Positions 36,319-44,558 of a stretch of DNA of 64,000 nt are shown here, in pieces (the stretch's first letter is position 1; each line of letters starts with the position of its first letter). The stretch is from positions 106,831 to 170,830 of the forward strand of contig JAFGVA010000150.1 of assembly GCA_016938235.1 (NCBI GenBank). Direction: 5' to 3'. The stretch is from Bacteroidales bacterium. Lineage in GTDB: Bacteria > Bacteroidota > Bacteroidia > Bacteroidales > UBA10428. A program made the translations under genes and the position numbers. The notes beneath the pieces were generated by a model. The model searched no databases. It saw only the letters and a program-made list of their open reading frames with translations, and was not told the DNA's origin.

Positions 36319-37434
36319 ATGAAATTTGACTTACTTCAAACCTCGGGAATTAGTACAATTGTCTTATCATGTATTATTGGCATTTATTTTATACAAACCG
36401 ATAAAGAAAGAAAATCAAAGAATTCTTTATTAGCTGGTATTCTTTTTATTTATGCACTTATGATAATTTGTTCGCTCGTATTGAGCACAGGCCTAAATAG
36501 CAAATTATTCACCTGGGCACATATTGGTAATCAAAGTATGTTTTTAATAGGTCCGTTACTTTACTTATATATTAAATCACAGATAAATCTCAATTTTCAG
36601 TTTTCCAAAATACACCTAGTTCATGGTATTCCCTATATTGCAGCCACATCGTATCTTATTCTGAAATTTAATTACGTTCATATCCCTATCACTTGTCGCT
36701 CCAACCACATTCTTGTCGGAAGTGTTGCTTTTATCCACACACTGGTTTACTTCTGTTTTTCTATACTTGTTTTAAAACGAAGTGGATTTCCAATACGAAA
36801 ATCTTTTCGACGGGTAAAAGAAAACAAATCCGGGTTGCTTCCCTTACTGGTTTATGGTTGTTTTTCTATTTGGTTAACAAAACTGCTATTCTTTTTAATC
36901 TGGGATATATCGGGTTTTTATAAGGGTTGTAACGAACTCGTAAATCTGTATTTTTTGGTTTCATTTAGCATTCTTATTCTTTTTACCTACCTCATTCTTC
37001 TTAAGCCACAGTATTTTCAGGCTAGAGAGAAATATAAAAACTCGGTTTTAACCCATCATGAAAAATTGAAGTATAAAAATGAATTACTAGCGCTAATGGA
37101 AAAAGAAAAAGCATATCTAAACCCGCTTATTTCATTAAATCATCTGGCAAAGCAAATGGCAGTTCCCAGCAGGTATTTATCGCAGGTGATTAATGAAACC
37201 TTGCATAAGAGCTTTTATGATTTTATTAACGGGTACCGGATTCAGCATTGTGTCGAATACCTTTCGGACTCTAATTATGCTCACAAAACAATACTCGAAA
37301 TTGCCTATGAAGTGGGTTTTAATTCTAAATCGACTTTTAATACATCCTTCATTAAATATGCAGGTGTTACCCCAAAAGAATTCAGGAAGAGCTATCTGGA
37401 AAAACCTGATGCGAGGATCCCCATTCTTGTATAA
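36319..37434 (+). CDS. Membrane-bound AraC family transcriptional regulator
   Basis: A 371-residue regulator with an N-terminal membrane region (about 5-235, roughly seven hydrophobic helices, e.g. ISTIVLSCIIGIYFI, LLAGILFIYALMIIC and YFLVSFSILILFTYLILL) and a C-terminal AraC/XylS double helix-turn-helix (about 265-360). Landmarks are LNHLAKQMAVPSRYLSQVIN for the first HTH and ILEIAYEVGFNSKSTFN with FIKYAGVTPKEFRKS for the second. A DNA-binding domain tethered to the membrane suggests that the helices sense a membrane or envelope signal directly. It lies 211 bases after the propeller kinase on the same strand, but no phospho-receiver links the two. Confidence 0.9.
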   Translation: MKFDLLQTSGISTIVLSCIIGIYFIQTDKERKSKNSLLAGILFIYALMIICSLVLSTGLNSKLFTWAHIGNQSMFLIGPLLYLYIKSQINLNFQFSKIHLVHGIPYIAATSYLILKFNYVHIPITCRSNHILVGSVAFIHTLVYFCFSILVLKRSGFPIRKSFRRVKENKSGLLPLLVYGCFSIWLTKLLFFLIWDISGFYKGCNELVNLYFLVSFSILILFTYLILLKPQYFQAREKYKNSVLTHHEKLKYKNELLALMEKEKAYLNPLISLNHLAKQMAVPSRYLSQVINETLHKSFYDFINGYRIQHCVEYLSDSNYAHKTILEIAYEVGFNSKSTFNTSFIKYAGVTPKEFRKSYLEKPDARIPILV

Positions 37435-37509
37435 AAAAAGTACCCCTTCATCCATTTGGTCGCTAAATTCACTTCTTTACCTAAGAATTATTAAAGAATT
37501 CTCACTTAA

Positions 37510-38094
37510 TTAGTCTGACTGTTTGCTGTTAAACCTTACACCCATTTTAAATTCCCAGGTATGCATCTTATTGCCTTTAGCATCATTTAAAGCCGGAAAC
37601 CGTGCCGAACTGTATTCAACCTTTATAAAAGGGATAATTTTTGATTCTAAATAAAAATCTGCTCCAAGATCAAATTTTGTTTGATGGCCGAATACCTTTC
37701 CATCTGTATTATTTATCGAAAGTTGGTTTAATAAGAGTGAATATCCGGCAAAGGGAATCATTTTTCTGTTCTTTGCCAGTTCATGTTTAACAGTCCAGCC
37801 ATAAGAAATAATTTTCATGTTTTCATTCCCTGATCCATCAGCATTCATATTCCAGTATCCCAGCGGGACAGAGATATAGGCAGCTTTATTATTGCTAAAT
37901 CCCGATAATTTCCAGGCATAATCTATCATAAAACCACCCCCATGGCTTGCATTGTTATCGAAGGTGGTTGAGAATATATTTTTATATCCTGTTTCAAGCG
38001 ATATTTGTCTTGGAACCCTTCTGAAAGATGCTTCCTGTGCATTTGTTATATGTATGAATGAGAACAGAAAAAGAAGCAAAAAGATTGTTTTCAT
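37510..38094 (-). CDS. Outer-membrane beta-barrel protein, unknown
   Basis: A 194-residue exported protein: signal peptide 1-19 (ending ...ITNAQ), then alternating hydrophobic/polar strands with aromatic girdle residues (ISVPLGYWNMNADG, MIPFAGYSLLLNQLSI, KFDLGADFYLESKIIPFIKV) and a last strand WEFKMGVRFNSKQ. This fits a small 8-stranded barrel. No specific family is recognised. It is convergent with the AraC regulator and has no operon partner. Confidence 0.7.
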   Translation of the reverse strand: MKTIFLLLFLFSFIHITNAQEASFRRVPRQISLETGYKNIFSTTFDNNASHGGGFMIDYAWKLSGFSNNKAAYISVPLGYWNMNADGSGNENMKIISYGWTVKHELAKNRKMIPFAGYSLLLNQLSINNTDGKVFGHQTKFDLGADFYLESKIIPFIKVEYSSARFPALNDAKGNKMHTWEFKMGVRFNSKQSD

Positions 38095-38441
38095 CCGTTT
38101 ATTTTATTTTTTATGCTTGTTTCATAATTTTTTAATGGTAACATCAGAATAATACTTTTTGTTTTAAGAAAAAGCAAATTTTGAATGGAAAAGTAGGTTG
38201 TATTTTATTACTGAGATGTGAATAATATGTTAAACTTTAAGATGTTTGATGAAAATAACAATCTAACGAAATAAAGCGTTAGAATAGAAAGACATTAAAG
38301 TCTTTACTTTACCTGTTTTAGTAGTATTGGTAATCAAGTCATAAGTGTTTTATTCATTATAAAAAGATGAAATACAAAGTAAAATCCGATAATTTGAGAG
38401 CACAAAAATCTAAGTAATTAGGTAATGATAATTTCTATGCT

Positions 38442-38449
38442 TATCTTTG
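38442..38449 (+). promoter_or_regulatory. -7 promoter element of the RRM-cold shock operon
   Basis: TATCTTTG, perfect to TAnnTTTG, 203 bases before the RRM gene ATG at 38653. If real, the mRNA has a leader of about 195-200 bases, long compared with the roughly 10-20 base leaders implied elsewhere in this window. The remaining intergenic bases from 38095 show no gene. Confidence 0.5.
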
Positions 38450-38612
38450 CACAGATTTTGTATCTGAAGAAAACTCGTATAATTACTTCCCACAATTTAT
38501 TTCTACGTTTCTTTTTCTAATCCAATATCTGAAGTAAGGCAGTAACAGGCTCTTATTATGTAGTCGGTATTCCGGCAATTTTAAGATAGCTAAATTGCTG
38601 CAATTAATAACC

Positions 38613-38638
38613 AGGCTTAATTAATATTGAATAAGCCT
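38613..38638 (+). promoter_or_regulatory. Hairpin in the leader of the RRM-cold shock mRNA
   Basis: AGGCTTA (38613-38619) pairs with TAAGCCT (38632-38638) across a 12-base AT-rich loop and ends 14 bases before the ATG. There is no T run, so it is not a terminator. A structure this close to the start could mask or present the ribosome site in a temperature-dependent way. The function is inferred. Confidence 0.4.
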
Positions 38639-38652
38639 ACAAAATTTTACGA

Positions 38653-38922
38653 ATGAATATTTATGTTGGCAACCTTGATTTTAAGGTTGACGAAGGCGAT
38701 TTACAAGGTGTATTCGAAGAATACGGAAATGTATCGGAAGCAAGAATTATTACTGATAAATTCAGTGGAAGAAGCAAGGGTTTTGGATTTGTTGTTATGG
38801 AAAATGACAACGAAGCAAACACTGCAATTGAAGAATTAAATGGGGCAACACTCGAAAACAGGCAACTAACTGTTAACGAGGCTCGCGAGAAAAAAGAATT
38901 CAATAATAAAAGAAGGTTTTAA
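38653..38922 (+). CDS. RRM-domain RNA-binding protein
   Basis: An 89-residue single RNA-recognition-motif protein, the bacterial glycine-poor type found in Bacteroidota and cyanobacteria. RNP2 is IYVGNL (3-8), RNP1 is KGFGFVVM (42-49), and the fold closes with NGATLENRQLTVNEAR. A short basic tail (KKEFNNKRRF) follows. It is probably an RNA chaperone or translation regulator active in the cold. It is 2 bases from the cold-shock gene, so the two are co-transcribed and coupled. Confidence 0.95.
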   Translation: MNIYVGNLDFKVDEGDLQGVFEEYGNVSEARIITDKFSGRSKGFGFVVMENDNEANTAIEELNGATLENRQLTVNEAREKKEFNNKRRF

Positions 38923-38924
38923 TT

Positions 38925-39116
38925 ATGCAGCAAGGTAAAGTAAAATGGTACGACGAAACCAAGGGTTTTGGTTTTATCGAATCGCAGGATGGAAAAGATG
39001 TTTTTGTACACCGTACCGGTCTTATTAGTCCTTTTGGCGGATTAACATCTGAGCAGGAAGTTGAATTTGATACTAAACAAGGCGATAAAGGTTTAGTTGC
39101 TTTCAATGTAAAGTAA
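38925..39116 (+). CDS. Cold shock protein (CspA family)
   Basis: A 63-residue cold-shock domain protein that binds single-stranded RNA and DNA and melts RNA structure. RNP1 is KGFGFIE (13-19) and RNP2 is VFVH (26-29); it begins MQQGKVKWYDETKGFGF. It is slightly short but complete, with five beta strands. It follows the RRM gene by 2 bases and is followed by a strong terminator. Confidence 0.95.
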   Translation: MQQGKVKWYDETKGFGFIESQDGKDVFVHRTGLISPFGGLTSEQEVEFDTKQGDKGLVAFNVK

Positions 39117-39155
39117 CCCCAAAAATTATATCTGTCTATTCTTAGACAGAAGGTT

Positions 39156-39206
39156 AAACAATATCTTTTCTGCTTGTAAAACAAGGAAAAGATATTGTTT
39201 TTCTTA
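39156..39206 (+). terminator. Strong terminator after the cold shock gene
   Basis: A perfect 15-bp stem: 39156-39170 with 39186-39200. The loop contains a further CTTG/CAAG pairing. It is followed by TTCTTATTT. On the minus strand it is also flanked by A/T-rich sequence, but no convergent gene needs it. Confidence 0.85.
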
Positions 39207-39399
39207 TTTCAAAATAGCGACCATAAACAAAGTGCTGGAACAGCAAGCTAATATTCATTCATTACATTAGAAAGAGCAGGAATTATTTACTGTATTCTTA
39301 TCATTTAAATTACGCCCACATTGATTCTAATACAAGCAATTGCTTTGTTCTGAATCAGGGAGACGAATGCTGAACAGAACAATATAAAAGGGTTTATTA

Positions 39400-40269
39400 A
39401 TGCGTCAATTAAAAATATCTCAACAAATTACTCATCGCGATGAAAATTCTGTAAACCTCTATTTTCAGGAAGTTAACAGGTATCCCATGGTGAGTATTGA
39501 AGAAGAAGTTGAGCTATCGGTTAGAATACGCGAAGGTGATGACAGAGCTTTGCAAAAACTGGTGGAAGCTAATTTACGATTTGTAATTTCTGTTGCTAAA
39601 CAATATCAGAATCAGGGTTTATCATTTCCGGATCTCATTAACGAAGGCAATGTTGGACTTGTGAAGGCTGCCAGTAAGTTTGACGAAACAAGAGGTTTTA
39701 AGTTTATTTCTTATGCTGTGTGGTGGATACGTCAGTCAATCATGCAAGCCATTTTGGAACAAACCAGAATTGTGAGACTCCCCTTAAATCGTCTTACCAC
39801 AATTAACAAAATATCAAAAGCTATACCTTACCTTGAACAACAACTGGAAAGAGAGCCCACCGATTATGAGTTAGCTGACTACCTGGATACCAATGTTAAT
39901 CTCATTTCAGAAAACAATAAAATTAATCACCGACAGGTATCTCTGGATAAACCTATTTCAAATAACAGTGAAAGCGAGTTTTCTTTATATGATATTATTG
40001 AGACCGACTCAATTCCCTCTCCGGATAATGAACTTATAGATGAATCCTTAAAAATTAATCTGCTCAGAGCAATGAAAAAGCTTACTGACCGGGAATTCAG
40101 GATAATCTCTTTGTCGTACGGACTCAATGGCTGTGACGCACTTAGCTTGCACGAAATTGCCCATATATTAGGCATGTCGAGTGAGCGAATCAGGCAAATA
40201 CGGAATGCCGGATTAATAAAAATCAGAAATATACTTTCAGGGAAAACCTGTATTCTCGATAACGCATAA
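39400..40269 (+). CDS. Sigma-70 family RNA polymerase sigma factor (RpoD-like, probably a group 2 paralogue)
   Basis: A 289-residue sigma factor with regions 1.2 to 4.2 of the RpoD/SigA type: VNLYFQEVNRYPMVSIEEEVEL (1.2), then DLINEGNVGLVKAASKFDET and RGFKFISYAVWWIRQSIMQ (2.1-2.4), QTRIVRLPLNR (3.0) and a region 4.2 HTH with LSLHEIAHILGMSSERIRQIRN. Length equals the primary sigma of Bacteroidota, but regions 1.2, 3 and 4.2 depart from it: the usual RERVRQIKEKA is SERIRQIRNAG. That suggests an alternative group 2 factor. It stands among cold-shock genes, 15 bases before the next one. It is not clear which promoters it reads. Confidence 0.85.
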   Translation: MRQLKISQQITHRDENSVNLYFQEVNRYPMVSIEEEVELSVRIREGDDRALQKLVEANLRFVISVAKQYQNQGLSFPDLINEGNVGLVKAASKFDETRGFKFISYAVWWIRQSIMQAILEQTRIVRLPLNRLTTINKISKAIPYLEQQLEREPTDYELADYLDTNVNLISENNKINHRQVSLDKPISNNSESEFSLYDIIETDSIPSPDNELIDESLKINLLRAMKKLTDREFRIISLSYGLNGCDALSLHEIAHILGMSSERIRQIRNAGLIKIRNILSGKTCILDNA

Positions 40270-40284
40270 AATAAAAATAATTGA

Positions 40285-40731
40285 ATGGGTAGAGCAAAAG
40301 AAACTTTTGGTAAGAAAGAGGTAAGAAATAAACAATTAAAAAAGCGTAAAGACAAAGAAAAACGCAGAACTGAAAGAAAAGAACAAGGTAAAACCAGTTT
40401 TGATGACATGATTGCCTGGGTTGATGAAAACGGTCAGATATGTTCTGAGCAGCCCGACCTGTCGAAAAAAGAAAAAATTGATGTTAACAGCATAGAAATC
40501 TCCGTTCCCAAAGGAGGCATAAAAGGCAAGGATAAGGTTCTAACGGGTAAGGTCAGGAATTATGATGATACCAAAGGTTTTGGGTTTATTAGCGTTATTC
40601 AGCTAAACGATTCTGTATTTTTTCATGTTAACGATTGCACCGAAGAAATAAAAGTTGGCGATAAGGTTGAATTTGAGACCGAAAAAGGCTTAAAAGGCTT
40701 AAAAGCTATCAATATAAGAAAAGCTGTTTAG
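40285..40731 (+). CDS. Cold-shock-domain protein with basic N-terminal extension
   Basis: A 148-residue protein. Residues 1-45 are a highly basic, probably helical arm (KKRKDKEKRRTERKEQGK), 46-80 are a linker, and 85-147 form a cold-shock domain with RNP1 KGFGFIS and RNP2 VFFHV, ending LKGLKAINIRK. The basic arm would add non-specific RNA binding. It begins 15 bases after the sigma factor stop and is probably co-transcribed with it, so the sigma factor and an RNA chaperone are made together. This Bacteroidota arrangement of extended CSD proteins is familiar; the function is not established. Confidence 0.9.
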   Translation: MGRAKETFGKKEVRNKQLKKRKDKEKRRTERKEQGKTSFDDMIAWVDENGQICSEQPDLSKKEKIDVNSIEISVPKGGIKGKDKVLTGKVRNYDDTKGFGFISVIQLNDSVFFHVNDCTEEIKVGDKVEFETEKGLKGLKAINIRKAV

Positions 40732-40775
40732 AAGCTTAAAATATTTTTATCTGTCTGTCTGGCAAATGTTTGCTG

Positions 40776-40808
40776 AAGCCTTGCATATTATGTTGCCAGG
40801 CTTTTTTG
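40776..40808 (+). terminator. Terminator of the sigma-CSD operon
   Basis: AAGCCT (40776-40781) pairs with AGGCTT (40798-40803), followed by TTTTT. A competing longer-range pair CTGGCAA/TTGCCAG (40759-40765 with 40793-40799) is also possible. It overlaps the end of the convergent RelA/SpoT-like gene. Confidence 0.65.
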
Positions 40809-41762
40809 ATATTCTGTAAGCAGGCTATTAAACCCCGTATTGTTCAATTTAAACAAGCAATACCTGATTTTTGAATACGGGTTCAGCTTTTGTTTAATTT
40901 TTAGTTCAATATTATTTGCAAACGGCAGATGGTTTTTAAGTGCTTCGTTCAGCTCACCTTCGGTAAAATTACTTTTTAACAGTAATATTTCCTGCACAAA
41001 CTCATCAACTTTAAACTCAATAAAATTATAATTAGGAAAATATTTTAGTGCTACGAATAAAAACCTGAACACATCAAGCGGCTTATGACTTTCAATCTTC
41101 CCTCCTTTTTTTATTCGGTTGTCAATTTTTTTCTCTTCTTTTTCAATCTCTGCTTTAACACTTAAAAATTCATCATCGGCGATTTCAAATAAAGCCGATA
41201 ATCGGTTAATTCTGCGTTTAAGTTTCTGTGGAATGCTTTTCTTGTATTTTATCTTATGATCCAAAACACTCCATGCATCCTGAATAACAGTACGAATTTG
41301 GAGTTCGAACCGGATATTTTTAAATTTCGCGGCCTCAGGATAGGTTTTTAGCCTGTTTTTCAAACTCAACTGTAAATGCAGGCTTCTGTATCCAAACTTA
41401 TCTTCGGTTTTTTCGAGTTTGCCAGATTTGTCGGTGATTTCTTTTTCATCAAAAAACTTTCTTAGCTCTCGACGAATATACTGTATATCCTCGGTATAAA
41501 AGCAAATGGCTCTTACTCCTATTAAATCAGAAATAAAATCGGAAATATAGAAATCGCTGGTGAAAGAACTAATTTCAGAAAGATATTTTCTGTTAAACTT
41601 GCTAATACATTCATCACTTGTTTTTATTCTGCCACTTACCAATTCAACCCTGGGAATGGTTTCCAATAACTTACAAAGGAGTGCAAGGTATTCGGTATGA
41701 TGCAAAAGCTTCTTGTCATACCAGTGTATAAATTCTGAAGTTTTCTCTTCAATATTAATCAT
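40788..41762 (-). CDS. RelA/SpoT-domain nucleotide pyrophosphokinase (small alarmone-synthetase-like)
   Basis: A 324-residue protein with a synthetase domain only: no HD hydrolase upstream and no TGS or ACT after. Conserved catalytic features are present: GRIKTSDECISKF (44-56) for ATP binding, SDLIGVRAI with Asp79 for Mg2+, DKFGYRSLHL with Tyr125 for guanine stacking, and FELQIRT with Glu153. The C-terminal ~120 residues are helical and charged and not recognised. It would make (p)ppGpp or a related alarmone; without a hydrolase it depends on others to remove it. It starts 26 bases after the desaturase gene on the same strand, as the last gene of a three-gene operon. Confidence 0.88.
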   Translation of the reverse strand: MINIEEKTSEFIHWYDKKLLHHTEYLALLCKLLETIPRVELVSGRIKTSDECISKFNRKYLSEISSFTSDFYISDFISDLIGVRAICFYTEDIQYIRRELRKFFDEKEITDKSGKLEKTEDKFGYRSLHLQLSLKNRLKTYPEAAKFKNIRFELQIRTVIQDAWSVLDHKIKYKKSIPQKLKRRINRLSALFEIADDEFLSVKAEIEKEEKKIDNRIKKGGKIESHKPLDVFRFLFVALKYFPNYNFIEFKVDEFVQEILLLKSNFTEGELNEALKNHLPFANNIELKIKQKLNPYSKIRYCLFKLNNTGFNSLLTEYQKSLAT

Positions 41763-41788
41763 TATGCTTTTATGGCCTTTTTGTATTT

Positions 41789-42898
41789 CTACGCTGAAAG
41801 TACAACTTTCCTGTCAGCTTTTATCCTACCTAAGGTTTTTAACATATTTATGTGTTCATTAACTGCTTTAAAGAAGCTGCGATTTACATAATAAGGTAAT
41901 CCGTACTTTTTTGCCGTTGCCTGAACAATTGGCGCTATTTTTCTGTAATGTACATGACTAATATTAGGAAATAGATGATGAACAACCTGGTAATTAAGCC
42001 CTCCTATGAGCCAGGAGAAAAACAAGCTTTTTGGAGAAAAATCGCTTGTTGTATAGAGTTGATGAACTGCCCAATTGTTGTTAAGTTCATTATTATTATC
42101 GGGCAAAGGAAAATCTGAAGTAGGAACCACATGTGCCGATTGAAAAATTGTACTTAAAACCAGTCCGCTTGTGTAATGCATGATAAAAAATCCCAGTAAA
42201 ATCCAGTACCAAGCCAATGGAACAAGCAATAGTGGCAATGCCAGGAATACAGTATAATAAATAATTTTAGATAGGATAAGATACACAAATAAGATATTGT
42301 AATTTCCGCTTCCGTTTAAAATGGCTCCATTTTTTTTATATCTTCTTAGTTGTTTAAAATCTTTTGCCGTTACCCACGAAATTGTCATTAGCCCATAAAA
42401 AAACAAGGCGTAGATATATTGGTATTTATGAATGCTTTTAAGAGGTTTATGAGGCGAAAAACGTAAAAATCCACCATGTGCTATATCTTCGTCGTGCCCT
42501 TCAATATTGGTATAGCCATGATGAAGTGTATTATGCTGATACCTCCAGTTTGCCGGAAAACCTCCGAGCAAATACAGGGAATTTCCAAAGAGTTTGTTTA
42601 CCCATGCCCGGTTTGAGAAAGAACCATGATTTGCATCGTGCATGGTTACCAAACCTATACCAGACATTCCTAAGCCCATAACTGCCCAGCAAATCAGAAC
42701 AGGAAAAATCGATGTTACCACCCCCGAAAGCATCAAACCGTAGGGAACAAAGTAAACCAACATCATTATCAGAGTCTTAACAAGAATTTCTACATTTCCG
42801 TGTTTACCAAGCCCTGTGTTTTCAAAATACTTCTTCACTGCTGAACGCAATTCTGTAACAAACTCTTGTTTGTCTTTTTTATATTTTATTGTTTCCAT
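41789..42898 (-). CDS. Membrane fatty acid desaturase
   Basis: A 369-residue diiron desaturase in the inner membrane. Three histidine boxes are intact: HDANHGS (about 88-94), HNTLHHGYTN (about 123-132) and QVVHHLFP (about 309-316). The Gln at the start of the third box (QxxHH) is typical of the linoleoyl-CoA/front-end group, not the HxxHH delta-9 type, but no cytochrome b5 domain is fused. Hydrophobic pairs lie around residues 40-85 and 200-245. It needs oxygen and a ferredoxin or b5 donor, which is odd for a strict anaerobe. It lies 21 bases downstream of the radical-SAM gene. Confidence 0.92.
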   Translation of the reverse strand: METIKYKKDKQEFVTELRSAVKKYFENTGLGKHGNVEILVKTLIMMLVYFVPYGLMLSGVVTSIFPVLICWAVMGLGMSGIGLVTMHDANHGSFSNRAWVNKLFGNSLYLLGGFPANWRYQHNTLHHGYTNIEGHDEDIAHGGFLRFSPHKPLKSIHKYQYIYALFFYGLMTISWVTAKDFKQLRRYKKNGAILNGSGNYNILFVYLILSKIIYYTVFLALPLLLVPLAWYWILLGFFIMHYTSGLVLSTIFQSAHVVPTSDFPLPDNNNELNNNWAVHQLYTTSDFSPKSLFFSWLIGGLNYQVVHHLFPNISHVHYRKIAPIVQATAKKYGLPYYVNRSFFKAVNEHINMLKTLGRIKADRKVVLSA

Positions 42899-42919
42899 CT
42901 TCTTTTTTAATTCAATATA

Positions 42920-44404
42920 TTATACCTGACTTAATCCGTAAATAGTTCTGTAATGGTAACCGTATACTGCCAATGTAATTGCATCGACAAACAACCGGGG
43001 TTTTCTAATAAGGGTCCAGAAAAGAAATTTCCAGTATTCAAACCTTCCTTTACTGAAAATACCCAGAATAAAAACAGACTTTAAAAACGCTTTTATTCGC
43101 ACATAATCTAATTCAGATTTTCCTTTTCTTACGGGTCTGTAATTGACCAAAAATTTTCTGATTCGCTGATAGTATGGTTTTTCTTTATAAATACTGTTTA
43201 TAATATGCCTGTAACCTTCTAAAAGCTCCTGGTTGTCCATTTTGGGTTTAAAGTTCATGGTAAAGTCGGTATTACTTCCGGTTGCTTCAACTGTAAGTCT
43301 TTGCTCCTCTTCCATTTGCTTATACAAGCGGGTGTTTTTTGGAGCATTTAACAAGCCCACCATGGCTGAAACAATGCCACTTTTCTGAATAAAGTCGACC
43401 TGGCGTTGAAAAACCGACGAATTGTCGCTGTCGAATCCTACAATAAAACCGCCTGACACCTGCAATCCGGCTTTCTGAATTTGCTTGATATCAGCAAGCA
43501 GATCTCTGTTTTGGTTTTGCACTTTATGGCAACTGTGCAACGATTCTTCAACCGGAGTTTCAATACCAATAAAGGTTGAATTAAATCCGGCCCTGCTCAT
43601 CATTAAGAGTAAATTGGTATCATCAGCAAGGTTTATTGATGTTTGAGCGTTGAATTGAAAAGGATGTTTGTGTGCGTCCATCCAATCAATCATGGCTGGA
43701 AGAATACTATTTTTTACTTTATTTTTATTGCCAATAAAATTATCATCAACAACTGCTACCGAACCCTTCCAATTTAGTTTATACAATGCTTCTAATTCAT
43801 TAATTACCTGTTCCTTGCTCTTCATCCTTACCTTGTGCCCCAACAGGGCTGTTATTTCACAAAAATCGCAGTTAAAGGGGCACCCTCTCGATACCTGCAT
43901 ATTCATGAATGCATAATCTTTCAGTTTTAAGAGGTGATAATCAGGTACCGGGGTTAGTAACATATCAGCATAGCTACTTGTTCGATATATTTTTTTTAAT
44001 TGTCCTTTTTCTAAGTCTTGCAAAAAAAGAGGAAGGGTTATTTCCGCTTCGTTTAACACAAAATGATCAATCTGCGGGTAATTAGCATATTCCTGAGTAA
44101 ACAATGGGCCTCCGGCTACTATTTTGGCTCTAAATTGCTTGCTGCGTTTAAGTATTTCGTTTACAGATTCTTTTTGAACATACATACTGCTGATAAAAAT
44201 CAGGTCAGCCCATTCGAGATCTGAATCATCAAGTACTTCAATGTTTAAATCCAATAGTTTTTTCTGCCAGCTTTTGGGTAACATGGCCGAAACCGTAATT
44301 AAACCCAGGGGTGGAACCGCTGCTTTCTTTGAAATAAATTTCAATGCATGTTTAAAGCTCCAATATGTATCCGGATACCGGGGATATATAAATAATACCT
44401 TCAT
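42920..44404 (-). CDS. B12-binding radical SAM protein with DUF4070-type C-terminus
   Basis: A 494-residue enzyme. Residues 1-140 are a cobalamin-binding-like Rossmann domain (VLFIYPRYPDTYWSFKHAL, AKIVAGGPLFTQEY). The radical-SAM core follows, with cluster motif CPFNCDFC at about 174-181 and VDDNFIGN further on, then a DUF4070-type tail. ATG 44404 gives MKVLFIYPRYP, the standard family start. Relatives modify lipids or small molecules, for example methylating hopanoids or altering fatty-acyl chains; here the desaturase 21 bases downstream supports a lipid substrate. That remains inference. Confidence 0.88.
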   Translation of the reverse strand: MKVLFIYPRYPDTYWSFKHALKFISKKAAVPPLGLITVSAMLPKSWQKKLLDLNIEVLDDSDLEWADLIFISSMYVQKESVNEILKRSKQFRAKIVAGGPLFTQEYANYPQIDHFVLNEAEITLPLFLQDLEKGQLKKIYRTSSYADMLLTPVPDYHLLKLKDYAFMNMQVSRGCPFNCDFCEITALLGHKVRMKSKEQVINELEALYKLNWKGSVAVVDDNFIGNKNKVKNSILPAMIDWMDAHKHPFQFNAQTSINLADDTNLLLMMSRAGFNSTFIGIETPVEESLHSCHKVQNQNRDLLADIKQIQKAGLQVSGGFIVGFDSDNSSVFQRQVDFIQKSGIVSAMVGLLNAPKNTRLYKQMEEEQRLTVEATGSNTDFTMNFKPKMDNQELLEGYRHIINSIYKEKPYYQRIRKFLVNYRPVRKGKSELDYVRIKAFLKSVFILGIFSKGRFEYWKFLFWTLIRKPRLFVDAITLAVYGYHYRTIYGLSQV

Positions 44405-44433
44405 CTTTATTATCAAATTATTGATTATTGATA

Positions 44434-44441
44434 CAAAGTTA
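44434..44441 (-). promoter_or_regulatory. -7 promoter element of the radical SAM-desaturase-RelA operon
   Basis: The minus strand reads TAACTTTG, perfect to TAnnTTTG, 30 bases before ATG 44404. The three genes downstream are separated by only 21 and 26 bases and share this signal. Confidence 0.5.
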
Positions 44442-44558
44442 GTTCGTCGGTGAGTGGATTTAAAAAGAAAGGGATAAATGGATGTATGTTTGGGAATAAA
44501 AGCAGGTTTTGCAGATGAATGGCAGAATTTTCCGGGAGTGTCAATCGTCCCTATGGCT

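Noticed and set aside
39927..40409. A 160-codon minus-strand frame across the sigma factor gene
   Set aside because: It lies antisense to two firmly identified genes and its residues are the low-complexity Ser/Leu type of a shadow frame.
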